DNA of 64,000 nt from Pisaster brevispinus (GCA_023634235.1 JAMKCF010000015.1:5681698-5745697), one strand, 5' to 3'. Positions 32,854 through 47,400 are shown, counted from the first letter of the stretch. Translations and numbers: made by a program. The notes: a model not told the origin generated them from the sequence alone.

Positions 32854-35434
32854 AAACTGTTCACGCCAACCCTCTCTACCAGAGGTCTGTATACCGGTGA
32901 CGCACCATGCTAAAACCAGACAATTCCTGCTAAAACTAAAGACTGGGTTTAGTTGCTCATCATACAGATGGGAGTAAGAGCTTTTCAAATAACACCTGTT
33001 ATATAACTCACGCATAGATCCTTGTCATTTGATTGGTGGAACATGCATCATGTGTCGCCCTTTATTTTAGCATGGATTTTTTGCCGCGACGTTGGACTGT
33101 TGTAACCGTCGTATATGGAAATAAATATAGGACAGGTATATTGTTTTTTGATGCTGAATTCTCGTTCCCAAATCAATTTATCCCACTCGTTCGTCCAAAC
33201 AAGGCAAAGTTGTTTCATGGCGGAGGAGGGTGTGTACGTGTAGTTATCAACATTTTTTAGAAGGCTTTTTATAAGAGTTTTTCGGATGTGGTTTTTGGGA
33301 GGAGTTTCCGTGTCAATTTTGTGATAATTGTCTGAAACATTTTCAAATGTTCGGATCTATGTGTGAGTCAGATAAAACAATTATTTCCTAATAACGTGAT
33401 TCAATTCAATTCAATTCAATTCGTGAAATAGAATAGTCTAGATTACTCCTTGTGGTCATTGTCTGCAACAGTGCACTCACATGCATTCAGTCCTCAGAGC
33501 AAGTGCTACTTGGTGTGGTGGGGTTGGGGGCAACATTTGAGTAATAAATAATTTGGGATACAATTTAATATCATGTATTTGCACTCGGGTAGTTCTAATG
33601 TTTGAGGATTTCTGGAAATTTGTGTTATTTTTTGTTAGTGTTTTGGAGGATAGCGGACTTTGTTGGAGTTTTCGAGTTAAGAATTTCTTTATAATTGTAT
33701 TTAAGTATTAAGTGTGATCTTTAAAAGAAGTAGAAACAAGTAGAATTAAGTAGAAAGTATTTGTTTTAGTTCAGTAGTTTTAATACTAAAGGATAATTTT
33801 CAAAACCCTGTCTTCATGAATATTGGTATTCAATACTTTTAAAAAGGGGGTCAGACTAGTTCCTTTTCCAACATCCATATGGACACATCGGTTTGAATCA
33901 ACAGAAAAACAAAATGGCTTCAAAGTGATAAAGGTATACATGCTGTTTCTCAACTGGTTTTGTTTTGTTCACAATTTTTCTTGCCGTGGAGTACTTCCAT
34001 AGTATATATTGACAATGTCACCGTTTTGACCTTCCAGCCAACAACCCCTACTTGTTTTATATAAATGTATGGGTTTAACAATTGATGTATTTATGAATAC
34101 AGAATGACAATTTGTGACTTGCTCGGGCTCGAAGTTTCCCTTTTTAAATGTTCAGATTGCAATATTAATTGGAATCCAAACTGTGTGTGTATAAACAACT
34201 ATTAAATATATTATCTGAAACTTCTGCTATTCCAAGAGAAACACTGAAATGGGCATGTACAAAGTTTACTGGAATAATACACATTTTTTGTAAAAGAAGT
34301 TTAGCCCAAAGTTGTTTCAGCATTGTGGTATTTGTAGTGGATAGTCAGTTGAAACTGCTGTAAAAAATGCACCAACCATAGATAAAGCCTCGCTTCCATG
34401 GGCAGCGCGCTGTTTCAATAACTCTTGTCATTAACCCCTGGAAGGGATGTACTGACAAACAACACTGATTGGCTCCTGATAATGAACGACTTAATTGCGG
34501 ACAGGCTTGTTAAAAACTTTCGGGCGCTTAGTGGGTGCTTGTAGGATGCTTAGTACGCGCGTGTCAAAATGAAAGTATTTTGATGCAATTCACTTCAAAT
34601 GAGTCATGCTTTCACCCTAAAATGCATACAGTTAGACATGTCACAAGATCATAAAATAGTGAGAGGGAACCAGTTGCTCTATGACTTTATGCCTCTTTGC
34701 GGGCTACCATTTTGAGCTCATACCTAGGGTTGATCGACTAACTGAAATATCCAATATATTTGAATATTTCAAAGTTGCTCTTCCAGGGGGCGATAAGCAA
34801 GGCATTCTGGAAAGAAATGATGCAGCAATATTGTACATCACTGGGAACGAGGTTGCCATGGACAGGCGTTGATCCAGTTATTCATTTTGTCAGTTTTGTT
34901 AACAAAACAGGCATTAGGGATTGGAGCAATTTGGGGAAATGGGTCATAGTTTTGCTAATTTGTTTGCAGCCTTGATAAATTGTTTGAAGAAGTTTTAGTT
35001 GCCTGCAATAGACTGCAAGTCTCGTGGGTATTTGAACGCTTTGGACCTGTTAAAGTATGCGTTGTTTTTTTTCGTTTTCTTTCAGACATTAACTTATATC
35101 TGCCTGACGGGTCACAAAGCATAAACACTGTTCTTGCCTGATCCCATGTAGGCCTAGTGCTCATTGATGTATTGCATAAAAGGCAGCAATGTCCGGCGAA
35201 ACAATGATTTAAAAAACAGTTTAACTTCAAATGCAATATTTGAAAGTTTGGCTGTTGGGGCAAAATTGCCTCTTCATGCAAACAGTGACAATTATCGTGT
35301 TTTACAAATCTTGAGTTTAGGCAGGTATATGGGTGATGTTAACTCAAGTTCTTAGAGATGTTTGGAACTTGCACAGTCTACTGTCTTTAAATCTGAAACT
35401 TCTAATAATGGGCTTATGTTTGGAACAAACACCG

Positions 35435-35725
35435 TGTGGCGTGTTGTGTCTAAGCGGTTTTTTGTGCATCGAACTCTCAAGTTCTGGTGGCTAAGTCATC
35501 AGGATGTGGGTTAGTCAAATCCTGGGCAAGACACTTGTGTCCTTGAGCAAGACACTACACTATAATTGCTTCTCTTCACCCAGATGTAAATGGGTACCTG
35601 TAAGGGCAGAGATGTTATTGGGATTGATTTAGCTTGGTGCGCCACATGCTTTGTGTCATGTTCACTGCGTCATGAGCGTCACTGGGGGACAGATTTGAGC
35701 ACTATACAAGAAGCCATTATTATTA
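35435..35725 (+). mobile_element. Leu-tRNA-like SINE
   Basis: GGCGTGTTGTGTCTAAGCGG (A box region), ACTCTCAAGTTCTGGTGG, GTGGGTTAGTCAAATCCTGG, then GACACTTGTGTCCTTGAGCA and a tail GAGCACTATACAAGAAGCCA followed by TTATTATTAC. Confidence 0.75.
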
Positions 35726-37690
35726 CTACTATTGTTATGGTTAACAAACAATATGAGGAATAATTTTATTAACAATGGTTTAACATTATCATCCAATTTC
35801 ATTACTTTTGTTAACAGAAAAAGAACCTAAATTGTTTATTATTATGCATTGTGCTGTAGGGTGCATTTAATTGCTACCTCATCTGTTGTGTGTAATAAAA
35901 TATGCTAGCTAGTGGTGTAAATTTATCAAAATTCTTTTCATTTATTTGTTACCCCGGTATTTATTTGTTAATTTATGCAAGAATGTGGGAGTTAAAAGGT
36001 GGTTTTAAAGGGTTTCGTTTGGACGTTCTGGAATAAATAATGGGAGAATAATGTACCCCATCCTTCAGAAGGTGCTAAATACTAACCCCTGTAGTGGTTC
36101 GGACGTTCTAATTTTCTGTGCCTGGAAATTTTCGGACACTGTCTGTTCTCATCATATGCATTAACAGGGTTTATCTATTAATATACGACTAATCCCGCGT
36201 GCACGCAGGAATTTCCAAATCACTTCACGGTTAGTATTGAGTGCCTTCGCACCACCCCCCCCCATCCCCCGCTCACCCCGCCTGCAATATATTTTCTCCG
36301 GCATTCCCCAAAACAGAGAGACCAACTGAGAAAAGAAATTTGTTTCAGCTTTTCTGTTTCTTTTCCATCTTATTGAGTCCACTGACTTGCCCTTATATAG
36401 TTTCTGCTGATGAGAGACATCAAAAATTAGATTGAAATCTAATTTAAGAAGTGGACAAATACAATTTCTTCTGTTAAAATCAATTGGAAATACAGCTGAC
36501 CCACTTTAGTGATTAGGTTGTTGAAATCTTTTAAATGTTACTTTTTCTTTTCCGAACGTCTTCTCTTTCAACCTGTCACCTCCCACCGACCGATCGCGGT
36601 AAAAGACACGCCCACTTTTATTATGTTAAGCAATGCATGATGCACACAAATTAACAGACCATAAAAGCAAGTAGCATGTAGTTGGAGAGAGTAGTTTTTA
36701 TTCGGTTCTCCCAAAATTTCATGTCACCTGTAAGAAATATGTCGTGATTCATTTCGATTGCAGAAGAAATCAAATCAGGCTGAAGAGAAAAGGAAAAAAA
36801 TAAACAACTCGAATGTATATTGGAATTTATTTATTAGGCAAACACGGTCTACACGTTTTGAATTATTTGGTTGTACATGTTGCAAGCAAACACATAATTT
36901 TTTCAGGACGTGTAAAACCTAATCATAACGAGGAGCTGGTGAGGGTTTCTACCTTGTTTTGACACATTTCAGAATTGTTCAAGTAAGTATTGGCAATCAG
37001 TTATGTTACAAAATTTATACATTAACCTTCTGTGTAATCAAACTTGTTAAAATGTTCATTTCGAAGGTGTATTTTGTCAAAAACAGTCGCAAAAAAGGGA
37101 ATGTGTTTTCTTGTCAGATAAAAAAAAGTGAATTGATAAATCCGGCTTGCGTACGTTGCAGTCGAAGAATCGCGGATCAAGCAAAACGTAATATTGGCTT
37201 CTCCTAATGATACGTCAAACTGCTTGGTATTTTTTCTCTAGGGCAATTTAAGTACGCATTCGCATTTCCCGGCTTTAGGCTATGACTCAAGCTTAGCCAT
37301 TTCTTTTTTCTTAAACAGTTGTGTCGTCTGGTCGTAATTCAATTGGATGCATCATTAATTTTGTATTGTACCAATTGTTGTCTAGATCGAATTGTTGTGA
37401 CTTGTTGTGTTTACTGGCAATGACATGGTGACACTGACAGTGGACATTTTGTGGATGGTCAAGCGTGACTTACTTTTCGTATTCACTCAAGTTTACAAAA
37501 TCAACAACCAATCCTGAATGTTCATCGTTTTGGGAGGGCAAGGCCGTTTTCATTTTGCAAAGGCAGAAAGGGGGAGGGGAGGCACTTCCATTTTAATTTG
37601 TAAGTCTATAACTAAGTATATAATCAGGATAACGGGAAACTTTTGTTGAAAGGGCACTAAATTAGGCTAAGACTGAAGTCGTAAAGACCT

Positions 37691-37972
37691 GGGCCCAATT
37701 TCATAGAGCTGCTTAACGACCGATTTTGTGCTTAATACTGTGCGATTTCCATTTCATAGCGCTGCTAACCGTAAGCACACGAAAAGACTTACTAACCTTC
37801 TGGTGCTTACTGTATGAAAATTAATGTAACAATGCAAATCCATGGTGAACGTGCAAGATGGTTGCCTAATTTTCTTGCTAACCTTTGAAATACGCTTACT
37901 AAAAACTACTCTCTCCAACTATAGTTAGCACGAAAAACTTGGGTACCTAAGCAGTGCTATGAAATTGGGCCC
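37691..37972. mobile_element. GGGCCCAATTTCATAG-type MITE, complete long copy
   Basis: The ends GGGCCCAATTTCATAGAGCT and GTGCTATGAAATTGGGCCC are near-perfect inverted repeats (282 bp). The interior is homologous to 12404-12680, except for a short unrelated block at 37900-37921 (see findings). Confidence 0.85.
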
Positions 37973-39029
37973 ATTGCAACAGAGGCCATGACGTTCTGCG
38001 TGGACTCCACCTAACACCAGACCTAAACATCAATTTTTCTTTCGTGAATTTTGTCCAGAACTTTCAGTGTGAAAGCCACAGAATCAGACCGCCATGTTTT
38101 CATTCATACATCATATAATTTATATACATGTACTGTTACACTGTAATTTTAGTCTCTTGAACCACTCTTTGCTTGAACTTTGTCATACTAAAAATTAATA
38201 TTTTGTATAAAGGTTTTCCATGTTTGCAATTTGCTATTCATCAAATTGCTTACACTGTACATGTATAACTAATAAAAATACACGTGTGTATTAATTTCTA
38301 TACACTGTTTCTGACCAGCTATATTAGTGTTAATTTTAATATGTATGGTTATTAAAAATTAAAGCTGTTTACTATTATAGTACTTTTATAAACTATAGCT
38401 GGGTCTATACCTGAAAATATAGTACTATCACAGTATCAGGCGCATGTAGTTAGTAACTACATTGTACTAGTACTAGCTGCGATAGTCATACTACATGTAC
38501 TTGGCCATGTCCTTCAGACCAAAGTGCTACGATCGACTATGTTTTGAAATTTTGAAAAATTTTGCCAAAAGTGTTTTTCTTTCAAATTTTTAAAGGGTAC
38601 ATTTTGAACAAGAAAGTTTTAACAATTAGCCAAATTTTAACCTGTGGTTTGTTGTATTGTAAACTGGGATCGTCAGAGGATCGAGGGTCACAATTATCGC
38701 AAAGTTCTACTTTATTGCACTGAACCAAAAATTCCTCAAGGGTACTTAAAAATTTAAGTACAATGATGTAGGCTCATCTATCTAGAGTTGGATAAAGGAA
38801 ATATTGAAAACTAAGTAAAACAAGTTTTTATGAGTTTGGCTTGCATTGTATTGAATAATGTTTAAGTGACACACCAGAAGTGGTGTATCCATAATGAACA
38901 AAAATTCGCATACAAATTGTTTTGTTTTTCTTGCAAACTTTCCCACCAGTTATTTACCAGCCCCATTTGAATAACTTAACTTTATACACCGTAACATGCA
39001 TCAAATTATGTAAGCTACGTGTTTAAAAT

Positions 39030-39175
39030 CAGGACTAAAACTTCATGGAGGGCAATGAAGTCAATTTGCCTCCATGCCCCTGGTCATTGCCTCTGGTGTC
39101 CTTTGAAATGTTCCAGTACAATTTCTTCTTCCCATCATAGAGGTGCCCTTAACTAAGAAAAAACTGTCTGCCTAA
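39030..39175. repeat. Short dispersed repeat of the GGCATTGCC/GTGCCC type
   Basis: Member of a family also seen at 42155-42325, 42520-42610, 44850-45012 and 49660-49790. Shared words are TGCCCCTGGTC, TTGCCTCTG, TTCAAA and AGTGCCCTT; the best copies are bounded by inverted AGGCCTGGAATTT-like ends. Confidence 0.6.
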
Positions 39176-39629
39176 TTGCCCTTGCAATATAAAAATATCT
39201 TGTACCAGTCTTGGAAGATATATTTCTTCTTCATTTCCCTGAAAACAGTTGGTGTGACGCTTAGTTTCCGTAAGGTTGCTTTGCTGACCAGATAGTTTAG
39301 ATTCAGGTTCAAATGGAAATTTGGCAAACCTATTCAAAAGGAAATCATTTACTAGTGTAATAGATGATGAGCAATAGCAAAATGGCTGTGAAGCATTCAG
39401 TTAGCGAGAATTTCTAGTGGTGTTGATATCTCAATTTTCTCAGAAAGCCTGGTAAGTGAAGTCAGTCACCAGCATGTGAGTCTCTCATTATCAGATTGTA
39501 CAATGTTTGATCCACTAAAATGTAGGATATGAATGACTTCACTGTGGAAATAATTTGTGCCAAATACAACTCGACAAATCGAATCAAACTTTATAAATGA
39601 ATAATTTTAATCCATTGTTTTCTCGCAGA

Positions 39630-39770
39630 TACTCTGGAGCCGATGTCAGAGGAATTGGGGGATCAGTCATCAACAGGAAATGGCATACTTTCTCTGATGT
39701 CTCTCTACGATGTAATTCATTTCAAGATTTTTAAAGTGGAGGGAGAACGTATCAGAGTTCGACAGCAAAC
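39630..39770 (+). promoter_or_regulatory. 5' UTR part of the first coding exon of the CCSER gene
   Basis: The exon probably begins after the acceptor TTTTCTCGCAG at 39629, so at least one upstream non-coding exon should exist. An in-frame TAA lies 36 bases before the ATG at 39771, which supports that start. An upstream ATG at about 39643 is out of the main frame. Confidence 0.6.
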
Positions 39771-41434
39771 ATGTCTGCCTCGGCAGATGTGTCCCTGAGC
39801 AAAGGGGGCCAGCCGAAAAGCAAGCGGTCCTTCATCTCCCGCCTGCCGTCTTTCCGCAAGAAAAAAAGTACTCCGGCAAAGGAGTCGGAACTTGATATGC
39901 ACTTACGGAGTGCAGAGGAGGACCTGAATGGTGGTGTGAAGATAAGACCCTCTAGCCAGGTGAAAAAAAGCAAGGATGACAACGTCAAGAGGAGGTCGAA
40001 AACGTCTTCTATTGTCGCGAGCTACGAGAAGCGTTTGAGTGATCTGAAGGATGAAGAGAGCAGAACTAATGGTAAAAAGAATGGAAGTGGGAAATCGTCT
40101 CCTGTTGACAATGGTGGGAAACAAACTCAGCAGGGTGGTGCAACCACGACCACCCAAAAATCCTCACGATTTGGCTTTGGTTTTGCCTGGCAGAAAATCA
40201 CTTCCTTCGAGAACGGCACCACGAACAGCAACGGCAAAAAGACCGAATCGAAGAATCAAAGGGATGAAATGAATGCAAACATCCAGCAAGCTAGGGGCCC
40301 AGGGTGTAACATCAAGAGCCTCAGTTTGGACCTGCAGCTACCCCATGGCTCCCCTCCAGACAGGGAGTCAACGAGTAGTGTCAAAACCCCCGAGAGTGAT
40401 CGCAGCTCCTGCAGTTCAAACAGCAGTTTCAAAGTCTACGGTCAGCCCATGCCGTACAAAAGTGTCTTTAGTGACGAGCCGAGGGGGCTTAAACGCCAGG
40501 CCAGCAGCAGCCAATCAGAGGGCTTTAACTCCAGTGGAATAAGCTTGTCAAGCTCCACATCCCCGCTGCATGATAAATTGAGAACTACTGGAAGTACAAC
40601 AACCCACATTGATAACTCGGAAAACAAACCGCGGCTGACTCAGATGAACAGAACTTTCAACAAAGACGACAGCGGTGGTGGCGTTAATCCCATTATTCAT
40701 GATCGGACATATCCTATCGAGGAATCACCGACTTGTATTGTGAACACTACTTTCAAGCTGGAGCCCGAGGACTATAGTGCTGGGAACACTGGATCGACTG
40801 TCGAGCAGGAGTTACCTAAAGAATCTCCCGGGGTGGTCAGGAAGGAAAAGTCAATTTCCTGTGCTCAGGAGCCTCCCATCAGTACAGCAGTAGAACAAAA
40901 CGGTGACGCGCCGTGCGAGTCAGGATCCCAGTCCAGGGCACTTGATAAAGTCACTCTGCTAAGTCAAGTCGTGTGCCGACCGAGTGCTAGCCCAGCGCGA
41001 GAGATCCCGAAAGAAATCAATCCGGTGAACGCCTGCATTAAAAACTCTCGTACAGATCCATTGGTATCGCCAAGACATCGACTTACCTCAAACACTATGG
41101 GGGCTGTCCAGTCGTCCGCAGATGCCTTTTCCACGCCTGCAAGACCAGTTGAACTTCCCCTTCACCTCCGAAATCCCCACATCAGTGCCATTAAGCACTG
41201 TTCGGAGTCCCTGGACTCCTGCGAACTGGACTCGTTGTGTTCAGAGGACCTTATGTGCGACAGCCGGTACCTGGATGATGACACGTTTGATACCAGAGAC
41301 GAGTCGTGTCTCCTTAGCCGCAGCCTGAGCGTGGAAGAGACGGCGGCCATGCAGAGGGCACAACTCGGCTGGACGGGTCGGGCCAGGGCCGTCAGCGTGG
41401 ATCAGTTGCCGTCTAACTGCAGTCTGGAAAAAAG
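39771..41434 (+). CDS. CCSER: CCSER-like exon 1: large serine-rich coding exon
   Basis: It encodes 554 complete codons plus two bases and ends AAA-AG/GTGGGT (phase 2). Composition is rich in Ser, Lys, Asn and Thr with many SP/TP sites and no globular domain. A basic N-terminus is followed by long low-complexity Ser blocks (for example SSSQSEGFNSSGISLSSSTS) and an acidic segment CELDSLCSEDLMCDSRYLDD. GC content and codon usage are clearly higher than the surrounding intergenic DNA, which makes this the most obvious single coding block in the window. Confidence 0.92.
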
Positions 41435-44400
41435 GTGGGTCATAACTACACACAGGATATGCCCTCTTTCTCTTTAACTCAATAAATCTGCAGTGTGTAA
41501 TGGGGAGGACAGATGGAGTAAGTCTGGGCTCGATAATTGTTGGATTAGATCTCCAGCACTGTTAGTAGTAGAATGAGTAATAGCCCTGTCAAAAAGAGTT
41601 AGCCTGACATTTTCTGGTGAGGGTGCTATGTCTGTTGTTCTCCAGTCAGAAAAGAGGATTTTCTGTCTGCACAATGTGCTCAGGGTTCGCCCATAACTTT
41701 TTCAGTGACTAGCCAGCAGGACCAGTTCGCTTGTCATTTCACTAGTCAGCCAGCTTTTTTCACCAGTCCATATTTCAAATGAAACAAGGATGCTTTTCAA
41801 CACTGAACTAGCCAGTCGGACCACTTGGGGTGAATTTTGACTGGTCCTCAAGTGTTTTAACCGGCATTTGGCCAGTGGACCACTGTAAAGGGAGTTGTGG
41901 TACTTAAAATGGAATGGTCACTCCCAAATGCAATTTTTTCATTTACACAATGTACCTGTAAAAATGTTTTCAGTCAAGCGCACAGTTTTAATAATAGCAC
42001 ACTTATAATGTTTTTTCCTGGTGCTGAAATCAACATACTTCTATTCACAGGTATCTTCAGGCCTACAAGTTAAATTGTGAGGTACTTTTGAAGATCCTCT
42101 GGTTTCTTTACAGGAAATATAAAAGTTATCAAATTGAATAAGGTGTAAAACCATACGCAGGTCTGGCATTACACGGAAGTCACAGATGCCCGGGGCCTCT
42201 GTTGCCCCTGTTCTTGGCCTTGGTGCCCCTTCAAAGGTCTTAAGATTTTCCAATGGGAGTGCCCTTGGCAAAATGAAAATGGTCTTGCCTGCTCAAAGAT
42301 GAAATTCCAGGCCTGTAATGCAAGAAGTTGAAAATAGTGCAGGCCTGGAGTTTAACTTCTAAAGGGGCATGGCCAGTTTCTTAAAAAAAAAAACCATTCA
42401 AAACCCCAAAGGCTTTTTTATTGTGCATTAGATGTCTTAACCATCTCAAACCCTTCAAAATCCAACTCAACTGTTGAACTGAGGACTGCACTCGTAAATT
42501 AAATGTTTTGCATGGAGTTACAGTATGAAATACATTGAGGCCATGGCCTCTGTTGCCCTCTGTTGCCCTGGTCTTGGCCTTGGGGCCTCTTCAGCAATTT
42601 GAGTTATCATGGTATTGGATTGTGGTAGAGAAGTAAAAGAAGTTTTAAATTTTTCTAGAACTGTGCCCAGGTGTAAAACTAAGCATTTGGCCACTCATTT
42701 GTTTTCATAAAAAAAAAAATTAGATCTAAAAATACCCAAAACAAACAGTCTGAACAAACTGTATCTACTTGATCGTGTTAAAATATTAAGTACACAATAT
42801 ACTTGCAAACCTGTACAGAACAAAGGTTTTGTGGCAGATTGAGAATTGTCCAGTTCGTGATTGTAATTGAGTTACATGTGTACATGTACATGTATTATGT
42901 ACTACACATGATGATACATGCATGTTTCAGTTCAGAAGCAAGAAATCAAAGACAACAAAAGCATAGTTTGTTTCAGTTCTACAAAAGTATGGGGATGTAT
43001 GACCGTGCATGAAGTGTAGTGTACACATGAGTTCATGCGTGAAGATTTTCCCAAACATTTCCTTTTTGTTTTAGTTGATAAAGGAAATGAAACTAAATTA
43101 TACAATACTATCTACCTGTACTGTACGTGTGTACAAACTACATCATTATGCAGTTTGTGATATTACTTTAGTCATGTGTGGATATTTAAGTGGAAACAGT
43201 TGGACCAGGTTAGATACAAGGTGAAGTCCAGTTTAGTACTATAAAAATACCATACAGTGTACATGTAGTATAGGCCTATAATTTGCATGCATTAACAGGA
43301 GTGTTTAGTACAGTGTACATACAGTACAAAAAGCTCAAGTCATAGCCGTCCACCATGACTGTTCATTATTAATCCTCACAGGCTAGGCCCGCTACCCAGT
43401 GACGTCAGACGCTGACAAACTGCATTCAGCCCTGACTCACGGTTCCATATGCTTCGCCAATTACTTACAGTGCAGTTGATGTTCGAAAAAATTGTCCAAG
43501 TCTGAAAATATATTGTACACTCACTGGAAAAGTACACATTAGGAAGTGAACCGTGAAAGATCTGCTCTGCAGGATGCAACCAACAAAATTAGGAAATTTA
43601 TAGAGAAAATTTTGATTGCAATATCTGTTGACACATTTGTCATAATAAAAGGTGTTTTTTTCCCCATGCCACTGCCAGCAAGATTGGTTGTTGAAGGTGT
43701 TGAGTGACTAATTGTTGTTTTTCGTTTTTCAACCCTTCTCGGTTTACACTTACTAATAACACCTACAGGTGAACCCAAAACAGGTGTATTAACTTCTGTT
43801 TTGTTAGTGTGTGCGATGAGCCGATGACTGACACATAAAGAGAGCACACAGGGGCGCTGTCAACAAACTATCCCACAAATGGGGTATGAAATTAACCAAA
43901 TGGGATAAGGTTCCCAATTGAAACCCCTGTCACTGTAAGCAAACAATCCCAAGTGGGGTATGAATTTACCCAAATGGGATAAGGTTCCCGAAGAGGATGA
44001 TGAAATGCTCATTAAGTCTCAAAGTGAAAGATTCAGAAGGACTGTGGCCAGTAGGCCCAAGTAACAATTGGTAGATCACTGGACCAGGCATTCCAATATT
44101 GTTGGTCTACACATTTTTATGTATGTAAAATATGTAAGTCCAAACAATTTGATCTTGGCTTGAATTTGATCTTGGAGCCCCTCTCCAAACAGTGACATCT
44201 AGCTATATTCCGACACCCCTAAAGATGATCCAACAACCTAATATTCCGAAAAAAAACCTTGAGATTTACATGCTAGGGTTAGGAATAGGAAAATACACAA
44301 GGGGTGTCGAAACATACATAAAGTGGTTTCGGAACATACTGATACATGTAGTGTGTCGGAACATACTGTAGGTGTGTCAGAACATACTGTAGGTGTGTAA

Positions 44401-47400
44401 CCCTTCATACATAGTACACATGTACATGTACATACCCATTGTACATGTGCACGTGTACTGTTCATTTGTTCAGAATATTACTTGGTTTAAGCTTGCAATA
44501 TGATGTACATAGTCTTCACATTGTACTGTACATTGTAGGTGCATTTTTGTCCATGGATTTTTCTGACAAAACTATTTTCACTTATCTCCGATTTAATCAA
44601 TATCTGCTGAGCATGCAGTATTTAATCACAGACTTTGAAACATGGGACCTTAACATAAGACCTTACATGTACAACCTTTTTTGTGTTGAAGTGCGAAAAA
44701 TTGAGTGGCAGTTTGTTTGTTCTGCCACCATGTTCACTGTTATCGCTTGTTTGAGTCAGGGAAAGGGTGCATACATGTAGTTCCAAGGGTCTTCATTTGT
44801 TATAATTAACGGTTCCGGTATGGCTTCTGACTGGATCCCCAAACAAAGATCAGGCCTCGAAATAACCCACAGCACCCACAGCAATTGCTGTGGTGCCCTG
44901 TGCTTTTGCTGTGGTGTCCTTTGCAAAGTTCCAAATACAATTTCCTCATACAGTAGAGTGCCCTTTGAGGAAAATTGCCGTGCCCCTTCAAGAGCGAAGT
45001 TCAAGGCCTAAAAGATGTTAACAAAATAGGGAGATCGCCATCATAGGGCTAGCTTAGTTGGTAGAGCACCGACACGTAAATCTGGAGGTCGTTGGTTCAA
45101 ATCCCACTCTAGTAATTTTTTCTTTGTTCAACCCCAAATTGGTGTTATGTAAATGTTATGTATTAGACATGATGCTTTGTTCAGATTTTGAACTGTTAGT
45201 TAAGATTGTGGATTCATTGGCTTGATACAGAGCAGCTAAGCTGTGAATGGTTTTGTTTGCAGGTAATTCCTGTTTATAATGGGCTTTTTGAGTTTATTTT
45301 TAATATCAAAATATTTCATGTGCTTTTACAGATAAATTTTAGACTTGTAGCTGAATTCAAATATCTTTTTGTCTGCCTGTTGAAAGAAAAGCCTGTTATA
45401 ATTTTCGTTCAGATGAGAAGAATCTCTCTTTAATTTACTGAACAAGTAGTGCCGAGAATACTGTTCTTAAAAGCTTGTTGAAATCCACATAAATTGATGT
45501 AAGGTTGCCAAAACCAGAACTTTGCATTGTTCATGAACTGGTTTATGCCAGCCTCAGGCACCGGGCTTGGTGCTAAATGCACACTCATGCACACATTTGC
45601 TGGGGACTTAAAACTGTAAGTGTGCGGGGGGGGGGGGGGGGGTTGCCTGTACCCTGCTCCTTGCTAAATTCAACACAGTGCAACCATTTCGCAACAGATA
45701 ATGGGGTTTGACTGTTAAAAGCGGTGAATACTCCTTGTTTCGACACCCGTACATGTACATGTTCCAACAATCCTATTTTATGATAACCCCTTGTGATCTA
45801 CACACTACAGTGGGTTTGGGATAGGGTTAGGATTAGAAGGGTGTCAGCACATTTGGGGTGTCGGCACAGGTGTGTCTACAACTCCGCAACAAATTATAAC
45901 AATATTTACCCACTGGTGAATTTTTGTTGCACTTGGCAGGGGCAAGGGTTTTAATACTCAAACTTTCACAAAGGGAATCCAATGTGTCAGTTACACCATG
46001 GAGGAAGGTATTTCCTTCCTCCATGGTTACACAATCAAAACACATTGTGGCGTGTTGTGGCAGAGCTCGGTCAAGCCCACCGGACTCAAGCTCTTGTGTT
46101 TCAGATCAACAGACTGTGGGTTCGAGTCCTGGTCTTGACACTTGTGTCGTTACATGTAAAACCATTATTAGCCATTGTCCGGTGTGTTGTGTAATGCACG
46201 TTCATGTGAAAAAACCCAGTAGACTTATTGTTAAGAGGAGGGGTTCACGCCGGTGTTTCGGGCATGGTTGGCAATGCGATGTGCACACTCGACCCTGCCG
46301 GTGTGACCCCTGAGGAGGGGGTCTTCGTGCATTTCCCAGATCAAGACAAGACAAGACAAAGCAAGAAGACATCAAATTTCCCCTGCTGTGGTTTTCACAG
46401 TACCCTTTGCCATGGAAAGCTAAATAAACAAAAAGAAATGAGCAGATCTACAGTGCAGTCATCTGTGTGCAGTGTGTACACTGACAGTAGCCTGTTGGGA
46501 GTCTTGGGACTAACAATACAAACTGAAGTAGAAAATTCATAATTTATTGCAGCTGCTCCTGCATCAAAGTCAGACACACACACACACACACACAAATGAT
46601 AATTTTATACAATGTAAGGCTGGTCACTGTGCAAGTGCAGAACTGACATGGCTGATGTGTTCAAAGTTTATTTTAAATGCATGTTGAACAATGTCGGCCA
46701 ACAATATAGGGGCCTAGTACATGTTCACTGTAGTACATGTGTACTTTTGCAATTTGTATTGTGGAGGTAATGTAAATTCTGCTCACATACATGTACATGT
46801 ACATGTACATGTACAAGCTCGCAAATTTATATACAAGTTGATTGACGTGACAGTGACACACGTACTGTAGACATTGTTTGTTGGTTGGTTTGTTCTTTCT
46901 TTTTTTTTCTTTCACTTTTGTTGTATTAATTTACATGTATTAAGACAAAATCATTGCTCAAAATCATTGAGAGAGAGAAAAAAGAGAGGAAATGCTGGTC
47001 ACATCATGGAGGAAGAAAATACATTTCTTCCTCCATGGTCACATGTAGCTGTAACGTCTTATTACACCTGCTTTTATTATTACCTACCATGTACAGTACT
47101 ATGTAACTTGACATTAGTCATTGCTGCAATATGTACAGTGTAGGGTTCATACTTTGGTTAATTTTATTAGATGATCTTGTATTATAAGTTGGTCCTTAAT
47201 TGCCCATGAAAAGAAAAGAAAATCCATGTCGAAACAGAAATGTCAATTTCTCCATGGACACTTGGTGCCGCTGCACTTCAGTGTTCTGTCAATTAGTGAA
47301 GTAGTGAATGGAATACGTAAGCTGTGCTCAGTCTTTGTAAGTGCATTCCTTTGTTTATGCCCCACTGTAAAAATAATGCAGACTGTAGGCGTAATGCACG

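Larger units (their letters stand above)
30647..39629. other. Intergenic region between MAN2B1 and the CCSER gene
   Basis: No gene recognised in about 9 kb, apart from the MAN2B1 3' UTR at the left edge and possibly undetected 5' UTR exons of CCSER at the right. It holds three CTCF-like inverted-repeat elements (30804, 31161, 32716), two Leu-like SINEs (31810, 35435), one long MITE (37691), a short ATTCA microsatellite (33404-33423), the 33009 repeat and a TGGAATTACACG-type repeat (39030). AT-rich stretches at 38100-38420 show no structure I can name. Confidence 0.6.

Noticed and set aside
45046..45120. Possible tRNA-Lys gene
   Set aside because: The internal promoter boxes are good, but the acceptor and anticodon stems do not fold and the tail matches other SINE copies.
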